Shown here piece after piece: positions 34,729 through 46,566 of a stretch of 64,000 bases of DNA; the stretch's first letter is position 1; each line of letters opens with the position of its first letter. The notes under the pieces were generated by a model. The model did no database searches and had not been told where the DNA came from. It saw nothing but the letters and a program-made list of their open reading frames with translations. Source of the stretch: Brachionus manjavacas (taxonomy: Eukaryota > Rotifera > Eurotatoria > Ploima > Brachionidae); NCBI GenBank assembly GCA_019054805.1, contig JAHQIY010000003.1, positions 2,666,001 to 2,730,000 of the forward strand. Reading direction: 5' to 3'. The translations under genes were made by a program, and so were the position numbers.

Positions 34729-35889
34729 GAAAAATCGGTTGATTCATTGTTTAAGAGTTTTTAGAATAAAGTTATGAGTTTTTAGTATAAGATAGCATAT
34801 TAGTTTTTATTTTTTTTTCTGTTCGTGCATACGCTCCTTCAGATAAATAAAAAAAAAGAAATAAAATAAAATAAAATAAGATAAAATAAAATAAATTAAA
34901 CAGTTTAAAAACCTTTTAAATTTAAAGTAAGTTATTTTTCATTTATGAATGAAAAGGATTAGATACAAAAATAATAATTAAAGAGCTGGGAGAAAAAAGA
35001 AAGAAAAAAAAAAAAACAAAAAAAAACAAAAAATATAGATAAGATTTTAAGAATCAGAAAACTTTTGTATAATTAAGTAGCAGCTACACAGAGTAGTGGG
35101 ATTCGTAATAAATCTAGAATCGAAACCTCTTTGATACTTCGAAACAAGTCTTTTAGTCAATGAAACTGAATAATCAAGAGCATTACGAAGGTAATTTTCT
35201 AAGAGATTGCTTAATCTGTGGTCAATTTCACTAATATTCAATTTATTTTCTGCTTCATAGAATAATGATTCAGTGGAGGTTCTGAGAGGTTTTAGAATTT
35301 ATCTAACAGCAGGATTTTGAATAACTTGTAACTTTTGTAAACCTAATTCGGAGAATGAGTAAAGACAATGAAAAATTATAATCCAGAATTGAGCCAATAA
35401 GTGCCTTGTAAAGACTAGCTAGTGTATTGTGGTTGAGCTTCCAATTTTTTGAAGAAAAAAATATTATTATATTGAGTCTATTCATGCATTTAGTCTTTAT
35501 TTCTTTAATTTGTTTATTAAAGCAAAGACTTTCATCAAAGTACAGACCAAGTAATTTATTAGTTTTAGAAAAGAAAATTGTTTTGTTGAATAACTGAAGT
35601 CTAAAGGTATTATTAAATTTCTTTTTTTTTGTGAAAATTGTGTAGCTACATTTATTTGGGCACATTTTCATCTCCCATTTGCATAACCATGGCTCTATTT
35701 CTTTTAAATAGTTATTTATTTCTCTTTTAATTCTTCCTGTCTTTTTAAATATGAAGAAAGTAATCAGATCATCAGCAAACAGGAGTGAGTATTTTTTGTT
35801 CGAAAATATCAGCTTTGAGAACATCATTGATAAATATACTAAAGAGTAAGGGGCTTATTACTGAGCCTTGTGGAACGCCTGCGTTAATT

Positions 35890-38240
35890 AGTAGTAGTAG
35901 TAGTTTTGACTGTAGCTGGCTAGCCAGCGAGTGTGCTGATAGGGCACACTATGACAGCTGATGTGATTGATTGCTGCTCATCCAGCAATCAATGCCTGCT
36001 TTAAAGCTGTGAACATTGTGGGCTTCAACTAATTGATTTGGCAGTGATTTCCATATGTTAGCGGTTCTGTTGAAAAAAAAGTTATCTCTATGTTGGAGCC
36101 TCGAAATTTCCTTGTGATATTTGTAGCAGTGACTTCTTCCTTGGATTTTGGTGACATTAAAATTGTTGCTTTTTTCAACCATTTCTATTCCATGCATGAA
36201 CTTGTATAATTGAATTAGATCACCTCTTTTTCTTCTTTCCACCAGATTTGGAATATTCAAAGCCTTCAATCTGCTTTCATACGGTTTGTTTCTAATTGAG
36301 AAAACAAATTTCGTAGCTCTGCGTTGAATCCTGTCAAGATTCTCACAATCCGACTTAAGAAATGGAGACCATACAGGCACAGCAAATTCCAAAAGAGGAC
36401 GAACAAAAGTTAAATACAATGATCTAAATAACTTACAATCAAAACGAGCGAATGATTTCCTGATGCGACCAAATATTTGATTTTCTTTGTTTGTAGCCTC
36501 TATCACTTGATTTTTCCATTTGAGATTTGTATTGAAGATAACTCCAAGATCTCTTTCGGTTTCAGACGTTGATAACTGTTTACCATTAATAAAATAAGTG
36601 AATTCTTTGTTTTTATGACCGTAATGCATAACCACACATTTTGATGTGTTGAAGAGAAGAAGTCGATCTTGAGTCCACTTGAAAATTAAATCTAATTCTG
36701 ATTGTAGTTTGACTGCGCTTTTTTCTGATACCGTTTGCGAGAATATTTTTGTATCATCTGCATACATTTTGAAAATATTCTCTTTTCTTTTTGGTAGATC
36801 TTTGATATACAAAACGAACAAAAGTGGACCAATCACTGATATTTGTGGTACACCGCTAAAAATCTCAACCCAATCCGTCAAAATTTCACCTTGAACAAAT
36901 CGTGGTCTTCTATTTTTCAAGAAAGCTTCAATCCATTTTAGTGTCAGACCATCAAAGCCATACGCTTTCAATTTAGCTATTAGTCGTCTGTGCGGAACAG
37001 TATCAAATGCTTTCGCAAAATCTAGCAGATTTACATCAACAGGAACACTTTTGTCTAGACTCATTGAGATGAAATCTAGAGTTTCCAGAAGATGAGATGA
37101 ACATGACTTTTTCTTGACAAATCCATGCTGTTCTTTAAATATAATATTGTTCTTATAAAGATAGTCTTCCATTTTGGTTCTTTTTATGCTTGCCATAATT
37201 TTGCACAGAATCGAAGTTAAAGACAAGAGACGATAATTGCTGGCCGTTGATTTATCACCTTTTTTAAACAAAGGAGTAATATTTGCTGATCTGAATTGTA
37301 TTGGAAGCTGACTGTTAGATAAAGACTTTCTGAAAATTAAGGTTAATGGAAAAGTAAAGGCGTCTGCACAGTTTTTTAGCAATAGCGGATGAAGCTTGTC
37401 TACACCACGTGATTTATTTTGAATAAGGTCTCGTAAATTTTTGTTAACCACTTCAAAACTAATATCATTTGGTTCAATGTCAATATATTCTGAACAGTTT
37501 TCATTAAGTTCAGCTACAAAAGGAGGATGCTCCCCATCTTGTTCAATAACAAAAACATCCTGAAAACATTTATTTAGTAGATTTGATATCTCTTTTGGTT
37601 CTTGCGTTAATTGATTATTCGACTTCTTTAATGCCTTGATTGATTTTCTGATTACTTGCTGATCATTTAGATATTTGTATAATAATTTTGGATTCTTCTT
37701 AGCTTTATCCACTAAATTTTGTTCATAAGTTAGTCTGGCTCTTTTTATTTCCGAAGAAACTAATTTACAGATACTTTTGTAATCATTATAAAGATTAATA
37801 TCCTTCCAGTTATATGTACAGTTCCTGTATCTAAGATTTTTCTTATTCCTAATTAAGATCTTGAGATCATCTTTTATGCAAGGTTTTGAGATACTTTTCA
37901 TTTTAGAGCTATCCGTCACTGGAATGAATCGATTACTAGCTTCGCTGACATAGAAAATAAACTCATTGTACATTTCCTGAATATTTAAATTCTCAAATAA
38001 GTGCACCCAATCAATATTTGATAAAAATCAGAAATTTTTTCAAAGTCAGCTTTACTATAAATAAATTTTTCAATAGTATATGATTCCTTACTAACATTGT
38101 TTTTAAGAACAAAATTGAAAAAGATAACCAGATGTCCTTTATTAATGTTACCAAGCACAAATTTTGTATCGATTGCATACACACTGCCAGACTGAGTCGT
38201 GAAAATCAAATCCAAAGTGTTGACAGCTTTTTCATTTGAC
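35890..38240 (-). mobile_element. Non-LTR retrotransposon family A (CR1/Jockey-like), 5'-truncated copy A1
   Basis: Inserted in family B copy 1. The 5' end is truncated inside the endonuclease (EKAVNTLDLIFTTQSGSVYA at 38242). The 3' end has an (ACT)n tail next to AATT. AATT is present at both junctions (35886-35889 and 38241-38244), and its removal restores the B reading frame exactly. The same family at 62709-64000 carries the missing 5' part. Confidence 0.9.
35949..38006 (-). CDS. Family A reverse transcriptase (ORF2 C-terminal part)
   Basis: 685 uninterrupted residues. RT blocks in order: RGVDKLHPLLLKNCADA, FRSANITPLFKKGDKSTASN, YRLLSLTSILCK, EQHGFVKKKSCSSHLLETLD, LLDFAKAFDTVPHRRLIAKL, FSGVPQISVIGPLLFVLYIK, MYADDTKIF with the catalytic Asp pair, and the C-terminal thumb (TEREDLGVIFNTNLKWKNQV-like, PLLEFAVPVWSPFLK). 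It ends with the usual SFKAGIDCW tail. The normally invariant PQGS is PQIS, which may impair activity. A frameshift near 38000 separates it from the upstream endonuclease remnant (38242-37985). Confidence 0.9.
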   Translation of the reverse strand: MHLFENLNIQEMYNEFIFYVSEASNRFIPVTDSSKMKSISKPCIKDDLKILIRNKKNLRYRNCTYNWKDINLYNDYKSICKLVSSEIKRARLTYEQNLVDKAKKNPKLLYKYLNDQQVIRKSIKALKKSNNQLTQEPKEISNLLNKCFQDVFVIEQDGEHPPFVAELNENCSEYIDIEPNDISFEVVNKNLRDLIQNKSRGVDKLHPLLLKNCADAFTFPLTLIFRKSLSNSQLPIQFRSANITPLFKKGDKSTASNYRLLSLTSILCKIMASIKRTKMEDYLYKNNIIFKEQHGFVKKKSCSSHLLETLDFISMSLDKSVPVDVNLLDFAKAFDTVPHRRLIAKLKAYGFDGLTLKWIEAFLKNRRPRFVQGEILTDWVEIFSGVPQISVIGPLLFVLYIKDLPKRKENIFKMYADDTKIFSQTVSEKSAVKLQSELDLIFKWTQDRLLLFNTSKCVVMHYGHKNKEFTYFINGKQLSTSETERDLGVIFNTNLKWKNQVIEATNKENQIFGRIRKSFARFDCKLFRSLYLTFVRPLLEFAVPVWSPFLKSDCENLDRIQRRATKFVFSIRNKPYESRLKALNIPNLVERRKRGDLIQLYKFMHGIEMVEKSNNFNVTKIQGRSHCYKYHKEISRLQHRDNFFFNRTANIWKSLPNQLVEAHNVHSFKAGIDCWMSSNQSHQLS

Positions 38241-40681
38241 AATTGGAAATGAATTTGGTGTTAAGTCATTAAATTTTACTTGAAAGATCTTTGATACAAG
38301 AAGGATCGTATCTTGAGGATAAGATAGTAAGGTATTTGAGCTTTAATTAGTTTATAGAAGAGACCTTCATGCCAAACCTTATCAAATGCCATAGAAATAT
38401 CAAAAAAGAGACCTCACACCTTTTTTGATCTGCAAAAAGACTCAGATATTTTTTGAATCAGAAAGATAAGATTGTCTGCAGTCTTCCTTAATCGTCTAAA
38501 GCCAGATTGTTCATTTGCTAATATTTTATTATTTTCAACCTAAGAATAAAGCCTATTGTAAACTATTCTTTCTAGTAATTTTTCAATGCAACTTGTAACA
38601 CTTATTGGACGATAGTTATTTGGGTCGGAAGGAAACTCTTTTTTTTTTAAAATCATAGAAATTTTGGCGATCTTCCAAGTTTCAGGGAAAAAATCATGTT
38701 TTAAGCAAAGGTTTAAGAACTCTAGGACTCTTATTAGGTAAGGATTCGGAAGATTTTTAAGCATTTTATAATGTATTCCATCAAAATCCATTGCAGATTG
38801 ATCTTTAGCTTTGTCGATAGCTTCTTTTAGCTCGGATAGTGTAATTTCAACAAATTTAATAGTCTATTTCTTGTTAAAATAATCATTGAAAAATTTATGA
38901 ACTTCGCTATCAGAACTAATATTGATAAAGTCATTATTCAAACTAAATGTATCTTAAAGAATTTCACCAAAGTAGTTACCTATATCGATTTCTGAGTCAA
39001 AAATGCTATTTTTATACTCAAGTTTATTAATTTTTTAATATGATTTTGATTTTCTAAATTTGTTTATCTTATTCCAAAATGGTTTACTATATTTTGGGTT
39101 TTTGCCTATTTTATTAATAAAATTTTGACCAATTTTTATTTCTAAACTCTCATAATATATCTCTCAATTCACTTGTTAATTTGTCGTATAAATGCCTAAA
39201 TTCCGCATATTTTGATTTTAATCTTTTTGCTTTCCTTCTTTGTCTAATTGTATCAATAATGTCTCTAGGTGTAATGTTTGCCTAAATAATTTATATGGGA
39301 TAGACCGACTTGCAGCATTATTTAATTCATTGGTAAGTTTACTAGCGATAGCCTCAATGTCATTAAACTCGAGATCAGAGCAATCTTCATGTTGGCTGTT
39401 GCAAAGGAGACTCTTAAATTTAACCCAGTCATTCTGTTGAAGTCATAACTAAATTTCTCAAGGCTTGCTTGGTTAAAACTAATGTAATTTGAGTTTAGTT
39501 TTAATTGTACTTGGTAGTGATCACTTGTCATGTCCCAATCGTAAAGAACTTAAAAGTCATAAATTTTATCAAGTAAATTTGATGAGGATATATGTCCGGT
39601 TGGCAAAATGAAAGGTAGATGAATTATTGTAAATGAGGGCAAAATTTAAGTTGAGTATGGCATCTTCAAGAATGGTTCCATTCTGGTTCTGGGTATTAAG
39701 ATCGCCTAGGCAATTAGATTTGGCATTAAAATCAGTTCCTAAAATAAAATGGGTATACTTATTTGAAATATTTTCAAGAATACTATAATTCAGAGTACTA
39801 CTCGGTGGGTTGTAGAGATAGAAAATAGATAATGGAATGGAGTTCAGGTTAATTTTAATTCCTACGAGTTCCATTTTCCAATGGTCAAGTGACAGGTCTT
39901 GAAAAAATTCGACTTTTTTGTTTATGAGAATGGCAACCCCTCCACCAAAATTATTTCTTGGCTTTGAGACTTTATAGAAGTTAGAAAAGTTGATAAAGAA
40001 ATTATCTCTTAGTTCGTCGACTTTAAGTTCGCACAAAAGAACTATGTCAGGATCATAAGTGTCCAAGAAATTTTTAAAAAGTTCCAGTTTAAATACCAAA
40101 TTATTACAGTATATTGAATAATAAGCATTGTTAATTTTTTTTTGTTTAGTTGATAAAGTTAAGGTTAAACTTTCAGGAATTAAAACTTAATATAGAAATG
40201 AAAAGAAAGAAAAGAGGAAAAAAAATAATGAATTAATTTAGTTGCTTGGTTGGGAGGACATCTTCGTTGCTGTAGAAAAAATCATTATCATCAATTGAAC
40301 TCATACTCCTTAGAGTTTTTGCTTTTGATTTTTCAATCGTTGAAGAAATTCTTTTTTTCCTTTGCTTGAGAGGCTTTGTAGTTTGGATGGTTTAGCTCAT
40401 TTCATTATTTGATTTGTAGTTGCTAGATAGTTCACTTTCGAAACTATCTAGACCAGGTGGTCTGACTGGAGTCGGGGGATCATTTCATTGACTAAATGTA
40501 GGAATATTAGCTGTCTTGATAATGTTATTTTGAGGGAGAAGAATTGCTGAGTCTTGGAATGTAGTAGAATAAGTAGATGATAAAGCAACAGGAGTCTTCG
40601 TGCCTGTATCAAAATCAGTCAGGAAAGAGCCTATAGTGTTGCTTAATATCTCATCAGGTTGGAACGAGCTGTGTGACAGAT

Positions 40682-43600
40682 AGCATATTAGTATTATTTA
40701 ATTGTTTATTTATTTATTTGTTTTCTCTACGGAGCTAGGGCTCCTTCAGAATAAAATTAAAAAAATCAAAATAAAAATAAAAAATAACATTAAAGTTAAT
40801 AAAATGAGATAAAAAAATCAAAATAATGTAAAAAGGCTAACAAAAAAAATGAATGTTTAGAAGACATAGATTGTTACATGTGTCAAATGTTTACATAGTT
40901 CAGGTTAAGGAAAAAAAAGGAAAAACAATGGAGTTGGGTATTCAATATATCTCGATTCGAAACCTTCATTGTATTCCTCCACCAGTCTTACAACCAATGG
41001 AATAGAATGAGTCAGTCCTGTCCCAACATATCTCTCACTCAACTCAAAAAGCCGATTCGAAACTGATAGTAATTTAAGTTTATTAAAAGCTTCATAATGC
41101 ACGATGTTGGAGGGTATCAAATTTTTACTTAAGGATAGATCTAACTGCTGTATTCTGAATTGCTTGTAATCTTATGATATTATTTTCTGAAAATGAATTC
41201 AAGCAAGGAAAAGAATAGTCTAAAATCGATCCGACTAAAGATTTATATAAATTTCCTAGTGTGTTTTAAGTAAGATCCCATTTTTTATTTGACAATATCT
41301 TGATAATATTTAATCTTTTATTGCAGCGTTCTTTAATTTCGTCTACAATGATATAAAAGTTTAACATTGAATCAGATTTTAATACTAAGAAACTTGATTT
41401 CTTTTTGGCCCACTATTCTGTTTCCATAAATTTTTAAGTTTAGATTATCACTCTCTTTTTTGTACTTAGAGTAGACACGACTTTTCAACTGATATCTTCA
41501 TTAATTATTTAAAAGCCATTGTTCTAGTTCGTTGGTGTATTTATTTATCTTATTTTCTAAGTTCCCCTTTTTGTTATAAATGAAGAATGTAACTAGATCA
41601 TCTGCGAAAAGCAGAGAGTATTCGTTATTTTTGTTTCTTTTGGGGATGTCATTAATAAATATACTAAATAAAAGAGGACTAATTACTGAGCCTTGAGGAA
41701 CACCTGCAGTTATTTGTTATTCGTCGCTCAAGTGAGCATTCACATTTACCTTAAATGCCCTACTATCTAAAAAGGATCTAATCCAGTTAGTCAAGTAATG
41801 AGATGGATTCATTTTAATCAATTTAAAAAGTAAACCCTCATGTCAAACCCTATCGAAGGCTTCAGAAATATCCAAAAAAAAAGGCAACAAACTCTTTTTT
41901 TTCTATTAAATGATTCCATAATTTTTTAAATTAAAAAGAAAAGATTATCTGATGTTCGCCGCTGTTTCCTAAAGCCAGATTGCTCCTGGATAAGGAGTAA
42001 ATTATGTTCCAAAAAATTGTATAATCTTGAATAAACTTTTCTTTCAAGTAACTTTCCTAAGCAACTCGTTATACTAATTGGTCTATAATTTAAAGGACCT
42101 TGTAAATTAGAGGTCTTTTTTAAATAATTGTAATGTTCGAAGTTTTATACGCTTTCGGGACCTGACCTTCTCTAAGAGATAAATTAAAAGTTCTGTGATT
42201 TCTATTAATTAATTTCTAGGAAAGTTTTTTAACATTAAATTATGTATTTGGTCAGATCCTGATGCCGCTTCATTTTTCAATCTTTTTAAAGTCATAATTA
42301 GTTCATTTTAAGCAAATTGGATCATTATAAAATAAAATTACACTGATCATAATTTCTAAAAAATTCAGAGTTAGAATCAAGTATTTCGAAATCTTTCTGA
42401 GTATCAATTAAATCAGTATTAGGACTAAATATTGAAGATAAAAGTTCTCCAAAGCATTTTGCCTTTTCTTCATTAGTTTTGAATTCCTTGTCATTTAAAA
42501 ACAAATTTGGGATTAAATTTGATCCATTTTTTGTTCTAAATTTATTAATTTTTTTCCAAAAAGGTCTACTTGCAAGTAGGTTTTTTCCCATCTTCTTGAT
42601 AAAATCAAACCTATTTTGATTCCTAATTTTTTTAAAAGAGGCCTTTAATTCAAATGTAAGTTGATATATTTTTGCTTAAGCTTTTGACACCGAGTTTTTT
42701 GAAAGTTTCTTCTTACTTTCCTGCGTTCTTTTATCAGAATAACAATGTTAGAGGGACTATTTGAGAATTTAAAATCTCGCTAAATACTTGCAAGTTCGCT
42801 GTCAAGTTAAATTTTTTAGCTGTTGATTTTTTTTCTAATTGAAAGCCCATAGAAATTGATGCTTCGATTGGGAAATGGTCACTAGTCATGTCTTGACTAT
42901 TTAAGACATTGAAGTCAGTATTTTGTCAATTAATGAAGATGAAACTAAAAAAAGATAAAGAATTTCAAAATAATTTTTATTAAAAATATTGGAAGTAGGG
43001 CGCTTATCATTGATTACTGAAATGTAACTCATTGATTTTTCTTTCCAACATTTTACCGTTTTCATTTTCCCCTACGCAGCCTATTTGCTTTGTTCTAGCT
43101 TTTAGATCGCCACCTAAGATGTAGTTTCTACATTTTTTATTTACTTTTTTAAAAAGCTAAAAGTTAAGAAGTACAATGGGTGGATTATAAAGACTAAATA
43201 CAAATAATTCATTTTTCTTTCCTAATTATTGAATTATTATTTATTTATTTAATTTATTTATTTAATTTTAATTATTTTGTATATATATTCAATTCCCTCT
43301 TTAATTAAAATAGCTACTCCTCCTCCATCCTTGTTGCGTGGTTTAGATAAGAACTGATAATTGTGAAAATCAAGATAAAAATTAGCCTCACTTAAATCTA
43401 TCTTTAATTCATTGAACAAAACAATGTCGGGACATTTCTGAGCTAAAAAATTTCCTAAGAGATGAACACTACTAGGTAAGTGAAGACAGTTCCAGTGTGT
43501 AATTACTAACCTGTTTTTAGAGGAAAATTGACTAAATAGATTTTTCATCATTGTGTGTTTGAGTTTGACTATTTTTGTATTTAATCGCTGTTGATTTCAT

Positions 43601-44285
43601 CTGAATTCTGTCCAATATTATTGTCTTGAATTACGCCATTAAGTTCATTTTTTTCCTTATCATTTATTTGATCTTTTAGTTTATTCGATTCAGCTGTGAA
43701 TTGTCGGATTCTGAAACGCTCTTGATTTGCTTACTTGTTTGAACTTTGGATTACAAAGTATTTTGTTGACTTAATAGATTGATCCCTTAATTTTTCGAAA
43801 TTTGAGCAGTTTATTTGTTCAAAATCTTTTTAAAGATTAACTGAAAGAACTGGAGTATACATACCTTTTTGATTGGACTGTGAAGACAAAACTGTGGAAC
43901 TGTGGAACTGTGGAACTGTGTTTGGTTATCATGTTCAATAAGTTTGTTTCTATTTGAGAAATTTCTTCCTCTTCTTCTTGAATCGCTAGTTCGCTATAGT
44001 CGATTTTTGCTCGTTCAATCGATTTAAGCCTAAATATCGAGTATCTTCTTGTCACAGGCAATTTGTTTGTATCTTCAATCTTAAAAAATTAACCATTAAT
44101 TTCGATTGAACATTCAAAGACTTTCGATGCGGTAAAGGCATGTTCGAACTTTATAATCCATATTTTGTTCGAATAGATATTGTAGATTGCAGTAATTTCT
44201 TTAAAATCCGAGTCATTGAGTACACATTTGAAATGCTTAAAGATTGTTTTGTGATTACTAGATTTCTCCAACTATTTAAGATTCA
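40682..44285 (-). mobile_element. Non-LTR retrotransposon family B, copy 2 (full-length type, decayed)
   Basis: Lies immediately upstream of copy 1 in the same orientation. Parts on the - strand: an ORF1-like region 44285-43600 (FKHFKCVLNDSDFKEI, FEHAFTASKVFECSIEING, an RRM-like pattern, then an acidic stretch); endonuclease 43551-42640 (RLVITHWNCLHLPSSVHLLG, CPDIVLFNELK, DGGGVAILIKEGIE); linker 42591-42325; RT about 42300-41400 (SVISPLLFSIFINDIPKRN, EYSLLFADDLVTFFIYN); C-terminus 41120-40905 (THSIPLVVRLVEEYNEGFES); and the 3' region with gctccttcag and the agatagcatattag end at about 40682. Many stops and frameshifts, including a low-complexity insertion near 43230-43290. Confidence 0.8.
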
Positions 44286-44705
44286 GTTTGACTGAATTCT
44301 TAAAATTCCAACATAGAATTTCGCTTGGGTTCGCTTACGAGCTTTCCATTTGAAATTTAGCTTTTAAATCACGTGATGACGCTATAAATTAAGAATAAGA
44401 TTGCTAAGCCAAAAGTCGAATTTCAAAATTTCCTTTTTTAGTGCCTTTAAAGTAAAGTGCCTTTGAGTATTTATGGAACAATTTACAATCATTTTCAAAA
44501 AAAACTTCATTGGTAATACCTTTAATGTTCTTCTCTCTTTTTATTTCTCTTTATTTACATTTGAAATGTTTTTTTTATTTAATTGACTTTTGAGTAAGAA
44601 TAAAAAAAATACAGGTAAGGCAATAAAAAAAATTTATTCTAACTCATTTTGAGTTAATTAATAACGTTTATTCTCACTCATTTTGAGTGAAAATATATTC
44701 ACTCA
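44286..44705. other. Non-coding stretch ending in TTATTCTCACTCA repeats
   Basis: No gene recognised. 44628-44705 carries reiterated and inverted words ttattctcactcattttga / gagtga, resembling the word-repeat ends of the MULE elements in this window. The word also occurs at 34224-34243. Confidence 0.4.
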
Positions 44706-45059
44706 TTTTTTCAGGATTCCTAGATTTTAATTTTTTGTTATTTTTTTCATTGTCTGATTCATAGTCTTCGCAGTCACTGACTTTAGTACTAGAATCAAGA
44801 TTATAAGAACGAGGTTGTTCGGAATGATAGAAGTTGTCCTATCTTCTTCAACAATTTCATTTTCTTGCTCCTGGTCAGTGCGTAAATGCTTGCTTTGTGA
44901 TTCATTCACATAAGCCGACTGAGATCTTGGAATCTTTGCTTGGTTGCTCATGTTTTTTTTTAAGTTTTGAATGTTTATAGAATTGGGTTTGTGAGCTTTT
45001 TTGTTTAAATTAAAATTAAAATTTTTTATTTTATGTTCATTCGAGCAGACACGTTTCAA
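44706..45059 (-). other. Unrecognised acidic protein fragment
   Basis: From Met at about 44951 the frame reads NQAKIPRSQSAYVNESQSKH and an EEDRTT segment. After one frameshift near 44820 it continues as SYNLDSSTKVSDCEDYESDN and ends at FTQNE-stop inside the TTCTCACTCA repeats. Composition (acidic, Asn/Ser-rich) fits the N-terminus of a transposase or accessory protein of the neighbouring repeat. No family recognised. Confidence 0.3.
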
Positions 45060-45134
45060 ACTAATGGTTGAGTATTCGTGAATCTAGATACTTAAAAATC
45101 AAATCCTGGTTCTAATCCAGCTAGCACGAATTTC

Positions 45135-46127
45135 GGGTCTTGTCACCCGACCGGACAATTTGATCATGTCATTTACCTGGACATTTTGAATTGACTAATT
45201 AAGTTAGAATTTTTTACCTGGACAAATAATTGCTAAGACAATAAAATAAATTTATTTAGATAAAAAATAATTATAATTCGAAAATAAATTCATATATTTT
45301 CGAATTTTATGTTTTTTTTTCCTTAAATTATATTGATTTTTTGTTGAATCTGTCTCTAAAATTTTATTTGAAGCTGCTTAAATAGTTTCAGAAACAACTT
45401 TTTTAGACGCTCTTTTTTCTTTTTAAGGGCAGCATTATCATTTGGTACAGAGTTCAAAACTTCTTCAACTACAACACTTACAGGAATCGTATCTGTACTC
45501 GATTTCATTAACTCACATTGTGTAATAGACAATTACGGTAAACTTTGACAAAATCATTACATTTTCTTCTTGTTTTGTCGTATTTCTTTAAAAATTGGTT
45601 TTGTAGAGAGTGATCAACAAATTAATAAAATGAAATTCCCAGCTTCAAAAAAAGATTACAAAAACTACAAAATAAAATACAAAGACACGTAAAGTTTTTC
45701 CCCTTGAGGACTTCAATCCTGTATATTCACCAAAGTTTAAATGTCCAACTAATTGAAGAAAGAATGAACCGTCTGTTCTGTAAATAATGTACTAAACAAA
45801 ATATACCAAACTTTTTTATTAGAGAATTAAATCGATAATTAACTAAATTTTTAATAGAATAATAGTTTTTTTTTTTTTTTGACATGCAGGCTGAAAAGAG
45901 GATTCATACCGCTCGGATAAGCCTGTGGAGGTAAATCTCCAAAACTATATTTAAAAAAAAAAAATGAAATGAAATTGTAAAATTAAAGAAACTTTATTTG
46001 TATATGAACAATTGAAAAAAATTGATGGACAATTTTATATTTATATGGAAAATTAACAAATTAAAATTTCCAGGTAATGACATGATCAAATTGTCCCAGA
46101 CAATTGTCCGGTCGGGTGATAAGGCCC
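45135..46127. mobile_element. TIR element with GGACAATT subterminal words
   Basis: Left end gggtcttgtcacccgaccgg and right end ccggtcgggtgataaggccc form a TIR of over 20 bp. Words such as ggacaattt, cctggacatt and gatcatgtcat recur in both ends. CGAATTT-type 8-mers (45127-45134 and 46128-46135, seven of eight identical) look like the target duplication. Inside are a 50-codon - strand ORF near 45400-45510 without known homology, and a sense-strand remnant of an RT C-terminus at about 45640-45830 (RLQKLQNKIQRHVKFFPLED). Non-autonomous. Confidence 0.7.
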
Positions 46128-46375
46128 CGAATTTTCTTTGTTTAATTTTTTTTTCTTTAAAACAGCGCTCATAAGCTCAAAATAAGCTTAAAATATCGAA
46201 AAAATTAAAAAAAAATTCTCACATTTTCCTGATATACTATTTTTTTTAATTTCAAAACATAATTAGATTTTTTAAAATTAGCAACTTGTCAACTTGATGT
46301 AGTTAAGAACCCTACTCTTTTTGTCCCAAAAATTTTTTATTTTTTTACTTATTATTTTGAAAATTTAAAAAATTT

Positions 46376-46566
46376 TATTTTAATTTTTTTATTCTGGCCG
46401 TATTTTGGACCGGCCGTCGACCTAAATTGGCGGTCCAAAAAGCGGCTGGTCAAAATGGCGGTCCATGGCCGTTTTTATGGATGGCCGTATTTTGATGGCG
46501 GGGCAGGTGACCGCCTGATTTGGACCGCAAGTTGGTCGGCCAATATTGGCCGTGTGCCAACACTAA
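46376..46566. repeat. GC-rich island of GGCCGTATTTTGGACC-type repeats
   Basis: About 190 bp with GC content far above its surroundings. It is built from reiterated, partly inverted words ggccgtattttgg, tggcggtcca and ggaccg. It ends gccaacacta, whose inverse matches tagtgttgg at 34164. Overlapping reading frame (46455-46640) looks fortuitous. Confidence 0.6.

Larger units (their letters stand above)
34787..40681 (-). mobile_element. Non-LTR retrotransposon family B, copy 1 (interrupted by element A1)
   Basis: Read 5' to 3' on the - strand: ORF1 C-terminal part 40680-40240 (SNTIGSFLTDFDTG, then SIDDNDFFYSNEDVLPTKQ); endonuclease 40099-39322 (DPDIVLLCELK, FGGGVAILINK, ILGTDFNAKS, MTSDHYQVQL); reverse transcriptase 38791-38245 (MDFDGIHYKMLKNLPNP, NNYRPISVTSCIEKLLE, FDISMAFDKVWHEGL), continuing after A1 at 35885 (NAGVPQGSVISPLLFSIFIN, SLLFADDLITFF); and a C-terminus to about 35047. 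The 3' end shares a gctccttcag ... agatagcatattag pattern with copy 2. Frames are broken by stops. Confidence 0.85.

Noticed and set aside
39240..39440. + strand ORF within family B copy 1
   Set aside because: Antisense to the endonuclease/RT region of the element.
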